From Chryseobacterium carnipullorum (GTDB lineage Bacteria > Bacteroidota > Bacteroidia > Flavobacteriales > Weeksellaceae), in NCBI RefSeq assembly GCF_900142785.1, contig NZ_FRCD01000005.1, positions 178,610 to 242,609 of the forward strand: 64,000 nucleotides of DNA. The letters are read 5' to 3'. Below are positions 25,682-34,329 of this stretch, piece by piece (the first letter of the stretch is position 1; every line of letters starts with the position of its first letter). A program made the translations under genes and the position numbers. The notes below the pieces were generated by a model. The model saw nothing but the letters and a program-made list of their open reading frames with translations, had not been told where the DNA came from and did not search any database.

Positions 25682-26755
25682 TTAGTTTTCTAAATAATTT
25701 CTCCATTTTTTTACGGCATCCGCCATATCTTCCGGCATTGGGCTCTCAAAATATAATTCCTTTTTTGTGGTTGGGTGTATAAACCCTAAAGTATGCGCAT
25801 GAAGTGCATGTCTGGGAAGAATTTCAAAAACATTTTTTATAAACTGCTTATACTTAGGTAGATTCACTCCTCTGAGAGGGGTATGTCCTTCGTATCTTTC
25901 ATCGTTAAACAAAGTATGGCCGATATGTTTGAAATGGGCCCTGATCTGGTGCGTTCTTCCTGTTTCAAGTTTACATTCCACCCACGTCATATATTTGAAG
26001 CGTTCCAGCACCTTGTAGTGTGTAACAGCATGCTTCCCATGGCTTCCGTCCTCATAAACGGACATCTGCATTCTATTCTTCGGATGTCTTCCTATATGCC
26101 CTTTAATAGTACCTTCGTCTTCTGAAGGATTTCCCCAGACAAAAGCCCAGTACAATCTTTTGGTGGTTCTGTTAAAAAACTGCTTCGCTAAAAAGCTCAA
26201 TGCATATTCATTTTTTGCGACCACCAGGAGTCCGGAAGTATCTTTATCAATTCTGTGCACAAGACCTACCCTGTCCAGATCAGATTTCTGGCCATTCTTT
26301 TCAAAATGGAAAGCCAATGCATTCACCAATGTTTTATCCCAGTTTCCGTGGCCGGGATGTACAACCATGCCGGGTTCTTTATCCACCACTACCAAATCAT
26401 CATCTTCATAAATGATATTCACAGGGATATCCTGAGGAATGATCACATTCTCTCTCGGCGGATGGGTAAGAAGCACAGAGATCTGGTCTCCCGGTTTTAC
26501 ACGGTAATTCTGTTTTACCGGAGCTCCGTTTACGATCACGTTCCCCGCCCTGCAGGTTTGCGAAATTTTATTCCGTGAAGAGTTTTGTCTGTATATTAAT
26601 AGGAACTTATCGATTCTTAACGGCTCCTGTTTTTTATCAACTTTGATGTTAAGATGCTCGTACAAACCTTTATTTTCCTCATCAATATCGATATTCTCCA
26701 TACTGTCGGAATCTAATAATTCTTCATCTAAAAAATCCTCGTTATCTTCTGCCAT
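25682..26755 (-). CDS. RluD-type 23S rRNA pseudouridine synthase
   Basis: A 357-residue RluA-family synthase. After an acidic N-terminal extension (1-30) there is an S4 domain (about 47-105) and a catalytic domain with VGLVHRIDKDTSGLLV, where D170 is the nucleophile. The closing ETGRTHQIRAHF motif is also present. RluD modifies helix 69 of 23S rRNA; target site is inferred from family. It lies 72 bp downstream of the PASTA gene on the same strand. Confidence 0.92.
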   Translation of the reverse strand: MAEDNEDFLDEELLDSDSMENIDIDEENKGLYEHLNIKVDKKQEPLRIDKFLLIYRQNSSRNKISQTCRAGNVIVNGAPVKQNYRVKPGDQISVLLTHPPRENVIIPQDIPVNIIYEDDDLVVVDKEPGMVVHPGHGNWDKTLVNALAFHFEKNGQKSDLDRVGLVHRIDKDTSGLLVVAKNEYALSFLAKQFFNRTTKRLYWAFVWGNPSEDEGTIKGHIGRHPKNRMQMSVYEDGSHGKHAVTHYKVLERFKYMTWVECKLETGRTHQIRAHFKHIGHTLFNDERYEGHTPLRGVNLPKYKQFIKNVFEILPRHALHAHTLGFIHPTTKKELYFESPMPEDMADAVKKWRNYLEN

Positions 26756-26827
26756 TATTTTATTTTTTTACGCAAAAGGCCCCAACATTTTGCAGTTGAA
26801 GCCTATATTTTATATCATAAACCGTTA

Positions 26828-27925
26828 TTATTCTACTACTACTTTTTTAGCTTTTGGTTTTTGAGCTGGCTGTTGTGCTGTATTTCCAGAAGTCGCCGTC
26901 TTATTTCCTGAACCCTGACTACCTGTTGCAGTAGTTTTAGGTTTTTCAGCTCCGGTTCCGGCAGGTTTAGCCCCAGCAGCTGTACTGGTTTTGGCCGGTT
27001 CCGTTTTGGTCGGTTCAGATTTTGGAATTTCTTTTTTAGGTACAGGTGCTGCTACAGGTGGATCGTAATTGGGTTCCACATGGTTGGGAACTTCATCATA
27101 ATGTACCGGAGGCAATGAAGTATCCACCTTCATACGATAAATAGAGTTCAGCTGTTCTACTTTTGCTCTAAGCTCAGCAGGTGTTCTTTTACTTGCCCAA
27201 AGATCGATCTGCATTCCCTGATCTCTTACATCTCCGGAAGCAGGATCCTGATAATAAATAATATCAGATTCGTCTTTACTTCCATCTTCATGTTCTACCA
27301 ATCCTATTTCAAACATACTTTTCGAGATCACTGCTCTAGCCTCTTTTACAGTAAGTCCTACGACACTAGGAATTGAAATATTCCTCATGGGCCCTGATCC
27401 TACAACAACATCAATGACAGAGAATCTCGGAAGACGTGATCCCGGATTAACAGCATTACCTTTATATAATATTCTTAAAAGAGCATCTTTCTGAATACTT
27501 GGTTCATAAATAGTGTCTCCGATCTTAAGGCCCACCTGATCCAGTCTCTGGAAAGCCAGCCCCGAATATCGGTTGATCACATCAGGAACAGTAATAGGAG
27601 CCCAGGTTCTTGGGTTGACTACAATTCTTACCAGCGATCCCGGTTTTACCCTCGAACTGGATATAGGATGCATCTTTAAAACCTGAAAAGGCTTATATTT
27701 AGGATTGTACTCCGCACTGTCTACTTCATATTCCAGTCCTGTATCTTCCAATATTTTCACGGCATCATAAACAGATTTATTGATGACATTGGGCACGGGA
27801 ATTTCCTGACCGTGATTGGTATGATACTCCAACCAACGGAAAGTAAGCCACACCAATCCCACAAAAACACCGATGGCGACTACTAAATTCAGTAAAACTT
27901 TCCAATTGAAAAGTGATTTAAGCAT
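26828..27925 (-). CDS. PASTA domain membrane protein
   Basis: A 365-residue protein with one N-terminal membrane helix (about 10-30) and three PASTA repeats (about 40-108, 112-180 and 183-252; the first begins EIPVPNVINKSVYDAVKIL). PASTA repeats bind peptidoglycan or beta-lactams in kinases and penicillin-binding proteins, but no kinase or transpeptidase domain is attached here. The tail from 290 on is a Pro/Lys/Thr/Ala-rich low-complexity segment. It lies upstream of rluD and divergent to ddl, a cell-wall gene. Confidence 0.9.
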   Translation of the reverse strand: MLKSLFNWKVLLNLVVAIGVFVGLVWLTFRWLEYHTNHGQEIPVPNVINKSVYDAVKILEDTGLEYEVDSAEYNPKYKPFQVLKMHPISSSRVKPGSLVRIVVNPRTWAPITVPDVINRYSGLAFQRLDQVGLKIGDTIYEPSIQKDALLRILYKGNAVNPGSRLPRFSVIDVVVGSGPMRNISIPSVVGLTVKEARAVISKSMFEIGLVEHEDGSKDESDIIYYQDPASGDVRDQGMQIDLWASKRTPAELRAKVEQLNSIYRMKVDTSLPPVHYDEVPNHVEPNYDPPVAAPVPKKEIPKSEPTKTEPAKTSTAAGAKPAGTGAEKPKTTATGSQGSGNKTATSGNTAQQPAQKPKAKKVVVE

Positions 27926-28049
27926 ACTTAAAAATACTTTAATTATAACGGCAAATATAGCTAATAATTTTAAATGTACTTTTATTTAACACAATTCATT
28001 TTCAATTTTAAAATTTCTGAATTTCCCTTATTGCATTACATAAAATGAT

Positions 28050-28057
28050 TAAATTTG
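28050..28057 (+). promoter_or_regulatory. -7 element of ddl (TAAATTTG)
   Basis: Perfect TAnnTTTG with a TTG 16 bp upstream (28031-28033), slightly short spacing. It makes an ATG at 28045 impossible as the start. Confidence 0.6.
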
Positions 28058-28080
28058 CTTTAATTGATACTATAATGGTT

Positions 28081-29064
28081 ATGAGCAAAAAAAGTGTTGC
28101 CGTTGTCATGGGAGGCTATTCAGACGAATATGTGGTTTCCTTAAAAAGCGGTCAGTTGATCTACGATTCTCTGGACAGAAATCTTTATGATGTATATAAA
28201 GTGGTCATCCTTAAAGATGAATGGTATTTTTTAGGGGATAATGATAAAAAATATGAAATCAACCGCGGAGATTTTTCAGTGACATTAGATGATAATGAAA
28301 CCCTGAAATTTGATGTCTGTTTCAATATTATCCACGGAACACCGGGTGAAAATGGAATTCTTCAGGCCTATTGGGATGCCATAGGACAAAAATATACAGG
28401 TTGTGATTTCTATCAAAGTGCTTTGACCTTTAATAAAAAAGACACCTTGGCGGTATTGTCAAAATATGGAATTCCTTCTGCTAAAAGTATTTATCTAAGA
28501 AAAGGAGAAGAGATTAATGCTGATGAAATCGTTGAAAGTCTTGGCCTTCCGGTCTTCGTTAAACCCAACCAGTCAGGATCCTCTCTTGGGATTTCTAAAG
28601 TTAAAGAGCAGTCGGAACTGATCGCGGCTACTGAAATTGCCTTTAAAGAAGATGATGAAATTCTTATTGAGAGCTTTCTGGACGGAATGGAAGTGTCCGT
28701 AGGCGTTATTGATTTCAAAGGTGAAACCCTGGTTTTAGGGATTACTGAAATTGTCCCTACGAATGAATTCTTCGATTATGAAGCTAAATATGAAGGAGCA
28801 TCAGAAGAAATTACCCCGGCAAGAATTGACGATGCCACCAGAATCAGAGTGGAAGAAATTTCAAAAAGAGCTTACAATTCTCTTGGAATGAGCGGTTTCT
28901 CAAGAAGTGAATTTATCCTTATGGACGGCATTCCTTATATGCTTGAAATGAATACCAATCCAGGATTCTCCCCTGCCAGCATTCTTCCGCAACAGGCAAG
29001 ACATTATGGAATCTCCATCATGGATCTGTGTGGAAACGAAGTAGAAAAAGCAATTCATAAGTAA
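28081..29064 (+). CDS. ddl: D-alanine--D-alanine ligase
   Basis: ATP-grasp ligase that makes the D-Ala-D-Ala dipeptide for peptidoglycan. Starting at 28081 the protein has 327 residues and begins MSKKSVAVVMGGYSDEY. Substrate- and ATP-binding motifs include NIIHGTPGENG, VFVKPNQSGSSLG and LEMNTNPGFSPASILP. Its stop overlaps the next gene's ATG by one base (TAATG), so it heads a ddl-hypothetical-coaD operon. Confidence 0.94.
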   Translation: MSKKSVAVVMGGYSDEYVVSLKSGQLIYDSLDRNLYDVYKVVILKDEWYFLGDNDKKYEINRGDFSVTLDDNETLKFDVCFNIIHGTPGENGILQAYWDAIGQKYTGCDFYQSALTFNKKDTLAVLSKYGIPSAKSIYLRKGEEINADEIVESLGLPVFVKPNQSGSSLGISKVKEQSELIAATEIAFKEDDEILIESFLDGMEVSVGVIDFKGETLVLGITEIVPTNEFFDYEAKYEGASEEITPARIDDATRIRVEEISKRAYNSLGMSGFSRSEFILMDGIPYMLEMNTNPGFSPASILPQQARHYGISIMDLCGNEVEKAIHK

Positions 29065-29519
29065 TGGTAAAGTTATTTTCTATTTTATTATTAATTCCTC
29101 TTGTTACATTTGCTCAGAAGTATACAAAAACACTTGAGTTAGATATTTCCAAGAGCGGACTGGAGCCTAAGAATATCAATTTTTCTGATGACGCCATCTA
29201 CTTGGATGAAAAAAAATGCTTTAACTATATCAAAAAAAGAGATTTAGTTATAAACAATGAAAAGGTTCCCAACTATTTTGAGATTCTTTCTTTGGATAAC
29301 ACTATATTATTTTCCGTAATTATAAAAAAAAATGAAAGCGGAAATTTTGAAGGCATCATTAATTTGCATCCTATTGAAAAGCTTTATAAAAATTCAAAAA
29401 TAATAGGAAGAAATGACTTAATATTAAATCTTTCTTCCAATCAGGTTCTAAATAATAACTGCAGCTTAAATATTGAAAATTTAAAGCTGTTCTACGAAAA
29501 ATCAAACGAAAACAACTAG
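29064..29519 (+). CDS. small secreted hypothetical protein
   Basis: A 151-residue protein with a clear signal peptide (MVKLFSILLLIPLVTFAQ). The mature part is rich in Lys, Asn and Ile and shows no recognised domain; two Cys residues (about 54 and 133) may pair. Base composition is more AT-rich than that of ddl and coaD, between which it sits with overlap or 3-bp spacing. It may be a lineage-specific insertion into a conserved gene pair. Function unknown. Confidence 0.65.
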   Translation: MVKLFSILLLIPLVTFAQKYTKTLELDISKSGLEPKNINFSDDAIYLDEKKCFNYIKKRDLVINNEKVPNYFEILSLDNTILFSVIIKKNESGNFEGIINLHPIEKLYKNSKIIGRNDLILNLSSNQVLNNNCSLNIENLKLFYEKSNENN

Positions 29520-29522
29520 GAT

Positions 29523-29987
29523 ATGAAAATTGCTGTTTTCCCCGGATCTTTTGATCCTATTACTCTGGGACATTATGATATTATTGAAAGAGCGGCTCCG
29601 CTTTTTGACAAACTGATTATTGCCATCGGGCAGAATTCCCAAAAAAAATATATGTTTCCGATGGAAAAAAGGATGGAATTTATTCAAAATTCCGTAGCAG
29701 AATTTCCCAATGTGGAAGTTGATTTTTTTGAAGGATTAACGGTAGACTACTGTTTCGAAAAGAATGCTCAGTACATTCTGAGAGGCTTAAGAAACCCTGC
29801 CGATTTTGAATTTGAGAAAGCCATTGCTCATACCAACCGGACTTTGGCCCACAAAAAGCTGGAAACTGTATTTTTATTAACTTCATCAGGAAAATCTTTC
29901 ATCAGCAGCAGCATTGTAAGAGAGATCATCAACCATGACGGAGAATATGAACTGCTGGTTCCAGACTCTGTTAGGGTAAAAAAATAA
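29523..29987 (+). CDS. coaD: phosphopantetheine adenylyltransferase
   Basis: A 154-residue nucleotidyltransferase of coenzyme A synthesis, joining 4'-phosphopantetheine and ATP to dephospho-CoA. The GSFDPITLGHYDII motif (TxGH equivalent) is at residues 8-21. YILRGLRNPADFEFE and SGKSFISSSIVREI (ISSSxVR motif) are also present. Length is typical. Confidence 0.96.
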   Translation: MKIAVFPGSFDPITLGHYDIIERAAPLFDKLIIAIGQNSQKKYMFPMEKRMEFIQNSVAEFPNVEVDFFEGLTVDYCFEKNAQYILRGLRNPADFEFEKAIAHTNRTLAHKKLETVFLLTSSGKSFISSSIVREIINHDGEYELLVPDSVRVKK

Positions 29988-29988
29988 T

Positions 29989-30390
29989 TAATGAGTAATA
30001 GGTAATGAGTAATTTGGGAAAGAACTAAAAACTTTTTCATTCTTGTGATTAAATCTCTCATCATTACCTTATTCAGATGATGTTTCGGTCATAAAAAAGC
30101 AAATCATAAGATCTTCCACTTCAGTGGCAGCAAATTACAGAGCTGTTTCAAGAGAAAGATCTGAAAAGGAAAAATTTGCGAAACTCTGCATTGTTGTAGA
30201 AAAAATTGATGAGACTCAACTTTGGCTTGAAATCATTGAAGAACTGGAATATCTAAGTCCTGAAAAAATAATACATTTAAAATCAGAATGTGAAGAACTT
30301 GTAGAGGTTATGACTAAATATAAATTTAGATTATCCCAACTTTAAATGGCATAATTTTTATTACTCATTGCCCATTACCTATTACTCATA
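29989..30390. repeat. inverted repeat pair enclosing a four-helix-bundle remnant
   Basis: The left arm 29989-30013 is built from TAATGAGTAATAGGTAATGA units. The right arm 30360-30390 is its reverse complement interrupted by 7 bases (ATTACTCATT, then gcccatt, then ACCTATTACTCAT). Together they could form a stem of more than 20 bp around the enclosed gene, the architecture of intervening sequences that carry S23-type proteins. Confidence 0.75.
30005..30345 (+). pseudogene. four-helix-bundle (S23/IVS-type) protein, frameshifted
   Basis: The longest intact part, with GTG at 30124, reads VAANYRAVSRERSEKEKFAK and CIVVEKIDETQLWLEIIEELE, hallmarks of the S23-like four-helix-bundle family first seen in 23S rRNA intervening sequences. 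Upstream residues of the same family continue in frame back to about 30053 (SSLPYSDDVSVIKKQIIRSSTS). Helix 1 (WERTKNFFILVIKS) is in a second frame and a likely start MSNL at 30005 in a third. Two frameshifts thus break the gene. The 73-residue GTG frame could still be made but would lack helix 1. Confidence 0.7.
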
Positions 30391-30395
30391 AATAT

Positions 30396-31028
30396 ATGCA
30401 CGAACAGTTCAATTTTGCCATAGAAGTACTCGGAACGATTTCCTTTGCCATGTCCGGGAGTTTTGCGGCTATGCAGAAACGCCTTGATCCTTTCGGGGTG
30501 CTGATTATTGCGTTCGTTACTTCTGTAGGAGGAGGAACGGTAAGGGACTTATTGCTTGATATTCCGGTATTCTGGATGCACGATCTTCTTACATGTGCCC
30601 TCATTCTAGGAACAAGTATTTTTGCGATGATTTTCAAGTCTATTGAAAAAAACTTCAAGGTGACTTTGTTTATTTTTGACAGTTTCGGACTGGGACTGTT
30701 TACTATTATCGGAGTTCAGAAAGGACTTCATGCCGATATTCATCCGCTGATCTGTATCGCACTGGGAACCATCACAGGCTGCTTTGGAGGGATTATACGG
30801 GACATTCTCCTGAACAGAATTCCGCTGATCTTCAGGAAAGAAATCTATGCTACGGCATGTATCGTTGGAGGATCTGCCTTTCTTTTAATGACTAAATTAA
30901 TTCCACTTTCGTACACCTTCATACAAATCTTTACGATTTTATTGATTGTGGCCATCAGAACGCTTGCCGTAAAATACCATTGGCAGATGCCTAAGTTTTA
31001 TGGATATGATCAGAATTCTGAAATGTAA
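30396..31028 (+). CDS. TRIC-type cation channel family protein (UPF0126)
   Basis: A 210-residue membrane protein with two repeated halves of three helices and a seventh helix. Each half carries the family's glycine-rich motif: GTISFAMSGSFAAMQKRLDPFG with SVGGGTVRDLLL in the first, GTITGCFGGIIRDILL in the second. Prokaryotic TRIC homologues are trimeric potassium or cation channels. Stands alone between the inverted repeat and a terminator. Confidence 0.9.
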   Translation: MHEQFNFAIEVLGTISFAMSGSFAAMQKRLDPFGVLIIAFVTSVGGGTVRDLLLDIPVFWMHDLLTCALILGTSIFAMIFKSIEKNFKVTLFIFDSFGLGLFTIIGVQKGLHADIHPLICIALGTITGCFGGIIRDILLNRIPLIFRKEIYATACIVGGSAFLLMTKLIPLSYTFIQIFTILLIVAIRTLAVKYHWQMPKFYGYDQNSEM

Positions 31029-31057
31029 ACACTCTATTTACCGTTTACAAAATAAAA

Positions 31058-31079
31058 AAAGCACTCCATCAGGTGCTTT
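31058..31079. terminator. bidirectional terminator
   Basis: Arms AAAGCAC (31058-31064) and GTGCTTT (31073-31079), with a minus-strand T-run from the A-run at 31054-31060, between convergent genes. Confidence 0.65.
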
Positions 31080-31099
31080 CATTGTTTGTATGTAATTTC

Positions 31100-31669
31100 T
31101 TAGAAGGATTTCCCTCTCTGTCTCATATTCGGGTTGTGCATGTGCTTCTGCATAGAAGGCATTTTAAGCTGATCTTTCATCATTTTAATCTGATCCGCCA
31201 TCATTCCTGCACTGTCTAATCTTTTAGCCTCTTCCAGAAGCTTTTGCCCTTCCTGTCTTCTTCCTTTGGAAATGGCTACTGCAGCAAGATTTAATGTAGC
31301 CATAGCTCGGTCATGTTTCATATTCAAGCCATACTCCAAAGCTTTTTTCATCAGAGGTTCTACTTTCGCTGGATGTTCCTGAGCCTGGGTAAGTCCCAAC
31401 AAATAGTGGAAATATCCATACTGTGATTTATGAAGCTGCGCCTGGTAATTGGTGATCCCATTTAACCATTTTGCGGCTTTTTCCATATTTTGTTTTCTCA
31501 GCTGCCAGAAGGCAAGAAGGATATATTCGTTTTTGATGAAAAGTAAAACAGGCAGTGCTGCAAGAAGGAATACTACAATTCCCCAGCCTAGATTTCTTGT
31601 GAAAATCATCATATAAAGTCCTAGAAGTATAAGAACTGCTGCAATTACAATTTTTATGTACTTATTCAT
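31100..31669 (-). CDS. membrane-anchored TPR-like protein
   Basis: A 189-residue protein with two N-terminal membrane helices (about 5-22 and 28-45) followed by helical repeats resembling tetratricopeptide units (about 55-165; for example AKWLNGITNYQAQLHKSQYGYFHYLLG and ALEYGLNMKHDRAMATLNLAAVAI in sections). The tail is Met/Gln/Arg-rich. Likely a scaffold at the inner membrane; no partner is evident. Adjacent to folA on the same strand but separated by 75 bp. Confidence 0.65.
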   Translation of the reverse strand: MNKYIKIVIAAVLILLGLYMMIFTRNLGWGIVVFLLAALPVLLFIKNEYILLAFWQLRKQNMEKAAKWLNGITNYQAQLHKSQYGYFHYLLGLTQAQEHPAKVEPLMKKALEYGLNMKHDRAMATLNLAAVAISKGRRQEGQKLLEEAKRLDSAGMMADQIKMMKDQLKMPSMQKHMHNPNMRQRGKSF

Positions 31670-31744
31670 TATTCAATTTTAAGAGTGCAAAGATAGAAAA
31701 TTTACAGGTTAGAAGCTAGAGGTAAGAAGTTAGAATTTTCATAA

Positions 31745-32239
31745 CTACTGAGTCTTGATTCTTTCAAAAGTCTGAAAACAAAAATCGTATTGATTTTTTT
31801 CATCTTTTTCATGGCAGGTCTCTTCCGTTTTTTTCCATATCTTCATGTCGATCTTAGGGAAGAAAGTATCAGCTTCAAGATCGGCTTTTACCAAAGTGAC
31901 TTCCAATTTGTCAGCCATATCGATCGTCTGCTCATAAATTTTTCCGCCCCCGATGATGAAGATATTTTCATCAATCTTTTTGGCAAATTTCAAAGCCTCT
32001 TTGATGCTTCCTACAATTAAAATTCCTTCTTCAAACCAGTTTTTCTTTCTGGAAATAACAATATTTGTACGGTTAGGTAACGCCTTTCCAATGCTTTCAT
32101 AGGTTTTTCTTCCCATGATGATAGGATGTCCGGAAGTCAGATCTTTAAAGTGTTTCAGGTCTGTAGGAAGATGCCAGAGCAGTTTGTTGTCAAAACCGAT
32201 CTCATTCTTCTCTCCCATTGCCACCACTATTGTTGTCAT
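31745..32239 (-). CDS. folA: dihydrofolate reductase
   Basis: A 164-residue NADPH-dependent enzyme that makes tetrahydrofolate. It shows the N-terminal IGFDNKLLWHLPTDLKHFKDLT, the cofactor motif GHPIIMGRKTYESIG, and IIGGGKIYEQTI. Active-site Asp in LPTDLKHF is present. A -7 box (TAATTTTG, 32262-32255) lies 15 bp upstream, divergent from the lemA promoter. Confidence 0.95.
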   Translation of the reverse strand: MTTIVVAMGEKNEIGFDNKLLWHLPTDLKHFKDLTSGHPIIMGRKTYESIGKALPNRTNIVISRKKNWFEEGILIVGSIKEALKFAKKIDENIFIIGGGKIYEQTIDMADKLEVTLVKADLEADTFFPKIDMKIWKKTEETCHEKDEKNQYDFCFQTFERIKTQ

Positions 32240-32254
32240 TCTAATAATTTTTTA

Positions 32255-32262
32255 CAAAATTA
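32255..32262 (-). promoter_or_regulatory. -7 element of folA (TAATTTTG)
   Basis: Perfect TAnnTTTG on the minus strand in the 73-bp gap shared with lemA. Confidence 0.5.
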
Positions 32263-32274
32263 GCACATAATTTG

Positions 32275-32282
32275 TATATTTG
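32275..32282 (+). promoter_or_regulatory. -7 element of lemA (TATATTTG)
   Basis: Perfect TAnnTTTG 30 bp before the lemA ATG, 12 bp away from the divergent folA box. Confidence 0.5.
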
Positions 32283-32312
32283 ATCAGCACAAAAAATTAA
32301 AAAAAATAAACT

Positions 32313-32918
32313 ATGAAAAATAAAGGCTGCCTGAGCGCAGGAACTATCGGTATTGCTCTGCTTATCATTGTAGGTGTACTATTCTTTTGGGGGAAAAACG
32401 GTTATAATAATTTTGTTTCAAAAGAACAGAACGTCAATTCCAAATGGTCTAATATCGAAACGGTCTATCAAAAAAGGGCCAACCTTATTCCAAACCTTGA
32501 AAGAACGGTTAAATCGTATTCAAAATTTGAACAGGAAACCTTAACGAAAGTTGTTGAAGCACGCTCTAAAGCGACTTCCATCCAAATCGACCCTACGAAT
32601 ATGACAGAAGCTGATCTGGCGAAATTCCAGTCTGCACAGGGAGAATTATCCGGAGCATTAAGCAGATTAATGGCGGTTGTGGAATCTTATCCAAATTTAA
32701 AAGCGGACCAGCAGTACATCAATTTCCAGAGAGAGTTTACGGCAATTGAAAACAGCATCAGAACCGAAACGGTTTACTATAATGACGCTGCCAAAGATTA
32801 CAATACTACGATCAAAACGTTCCCGAATAATATTCTGGCCAACTTTACCAACTTTAAAGAGAAACCTTTCTTCAAGGCTGAAGCCGGTGCAGAAAAAGCA
32901 CCTGAAGTATTTAAATAA
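32313..32918 (+). CDS. LemA family protein
   Basis: A 201-residue protein with one N-terminal membrane helix (about 8-26) and a LemA coiled-coil domain. The family motif is clear: NGYNNFVSKEQNVNSKWSNIE and YQKRANLIPNLERTVKSY. A single residue overlap (TAATG) joins it to the next gene. LemA genes in Bacteroidota commonly precede TPM-domain genes, exactly as here, and are thought to act in the envelope; the role is unknown. Confidence 0.92.
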   Translation: MKNKGCLSAGTIGIALLIIVGVLFFWGKNGYNNFVSKEQNVNSKWSNIETVYQKRANLIPNLERTVKSYSKFEQETLTKVVEARSKATSIQIDPTNMTEADLAKFQSAQGELSGALSRLMAVVESYPNLKADQQYINFQREFTAIENSIRTETVYYNDAAKDYNTTIKTFPNNILANFTNFKEKPFFKAEAGAEKAPEVFK

Positions 32919-33346
32919 TGAATCGTTTTCTGACAAATCAGCAAATCACTTCCCTGGTGGAAGCGATACAGTCGGCAGAAGAACATTCTACAGGCGAGAT
33001 CAGGATACACATTGACTCGAACACGGAAAATAAGAATGCAAACACTGCATTTGAAGTTTTCAGGGAACTCTGTATGAATAAAACTGTTGACAGAAATGCG
33101 GTGCTTTTTCATGTGAATTTCGAACAGAAATATCTTACCATCATTGGTGACATCGGAATCCATGAAAGGGTACACCAGTCGTATTGGGATCACCTCCACG
33201 ACTTTATTACTGCTGAATTTGCGAAAGGAAATTATTGTAAAGCTTTAAAAAGCGGCATCCTGGAAACGGGTCTCGAATTAAAAAAATATTTTCCTGTTCA
33301 GGGAAAAAATCCCAATCAGCTCTCTAATGAAATTACGTTCTCTTAA
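32918..33346 (+). CDS. TPM domain protein (soluble paralogue)
   Basis: A 142-residue TPM (TLP18.3/Psb32/MOLO-1) domain protein lacking signal peptide and membrane helix. Typical pieces are ITSLVEAIQSAEEHSTGEIRIHI, AVLFHVNFEQKYLTIIGD and GIHERV. Overlaps lemA by one base and the next TPM gene by 20 bp, so the three form a tightly coupled operon. Molecular function unknown; some TPM proteins have phosphatase activity. Confidence 0.88.
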   Translation: MNRFLTNQQITSLVEAIQSAEEHSTGEIRIHIDSNTENKNANTAFEVFRELCMNKTVDRNAVLFHVNFEQKYLTIIGDIGIHERVHQSYWDHLHDFITAEFAKGNYCKALKSGILETGLELKKYFPVQGKNPNQLSNEITFS

Positions 33347-34142
33347 ACTGTTATTTTCATTTTTACTCCTCTGCTTTTACACTTTTGTATCAGCACAGTA
33401 TACGATTCCCCAAAAGCCGGCGGTTTTGTATCCTGTGTTTGATGAAGCAGGATTGCTTACTCAACAGCAAAAAGACGAGCTGAACAATAAGCTGATCAAA
33501 TTTGCAGACTCTACGTCCACGGAAATTGAAGTGATCATTATTCGTTCCACAAAAGGGGAAGATGTGAACTTTCTCGCAACCATGTTCGGTGAGCAATGGA
33601 AAATCGGAAAAAAGGGAGTAGATAACGGGGTCGTTTTCCTTATTGCTACAGAAGACAAGACCATGTCCATCCAGCAGGGACGGGCCGTAGAACAGTATCT
33701 TACCGCTTCTGTGGCGGGACAGATCCTTGACTATATCGTTACTCCCAATTTCAGACAGGGACAATGGTACGAAGGGATCAACAGGGGCACCTCAGCCATT
33801 ATGGAGGCAGTTCAGGGGAAATTCAAACCTACGGAAACCTCAGCACCTTCAGGCAATGGAAGTGCATTTAAAATTATTCTGATTGCCTTTGTCATCTTTA
33901 TCATTCTGGCCTTTCTCTTCGGGGGTAGAGGCGGAGGACGTGGTGGCGGCAATAATGATGACGATGATGTGATCATCACCAGAAGAGGACGTAGAAATTA
34001 TCCAGGCGGATTCTTCCCTTTCCCGGGCAGCTTCGGAGGAGGCGGTGGCTTTGGTGGCGGAAGTTCCGGTGGCGGAGGTGGATTCGGCGGTTTCGGCGGC
34101 GGAGGAAGCTTCGGTGGCGGAGGGGCTTCCGGCGGATGGTAA
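33327..34142 (+). CDS. TPM domain membrane protein with Gly-rich tail (YgcG-like)
   Basis: A 271-residue protein with a signal peptide (ending VSAQ), an external TPM domain (about 30-165, with FDEAGLLTQQQKDELNNKL and DNGVVFLIATEDKT), one membrane helix (about 183-200), then a Gly-rich cytoplasmic tail with Phe/Ser (FGGGGGFGGG-like runs). The Gly tail is typical of YgcG/YdgH-type TPM proteins. Third gene of the lemA-TPM-TPM operon, followed by a strong terminator. Confidence 0.9.
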   Translation: MKLRSLKLLFSFLLLCFYTFVSAQYTIPQKPAVLYPVFDEAGLLTQQQKDELNNKLIKFADSTSTEIEVIIIRSTKGEDVNFLATMFGEQWKIGKKGVDNGVVFLIATEDKTMSIQQGRAVEQYLTASVAGQILDYIVTPNFRQGQWYEGINRGTSAIMEAVQGKFKPTETSAPSGNGSAFKIILIAFVIFIILAFLFGGRGGGRGGGNNDDDDVIITRRGRRNYPGGFFPFPGSFGGGGGFGGGSSGGGGGFGGFGGGGSFGGGGASGGW

Positions 34143-34163
34143 AAAAATAACGACTTTTAATAT

Positions 34164-34189
34164 AATCGGGCATACTGCCCGATTTTTTT
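34164..34189 (+). terminator. terminator of the lemA-TPM operon
   Basis: Arms AATCGGGCA (34164-34172) and TGCCCGATT (34176-34184) with a run of seven T residues. Confidence 0.9.
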
Positions 34190-34329
34190 ATTTAAAATGC
34201 TAAAATCTAATCGTTTCTTTAGTTTATTGTAACACTAAATTCAACTTCACCTATTAAAAAGTTAACAAAACCACTTAAAAACCGTCTTTTATCCAATAAT
34301 TTTTCATTATATTTACTGAAAACAGGTTT

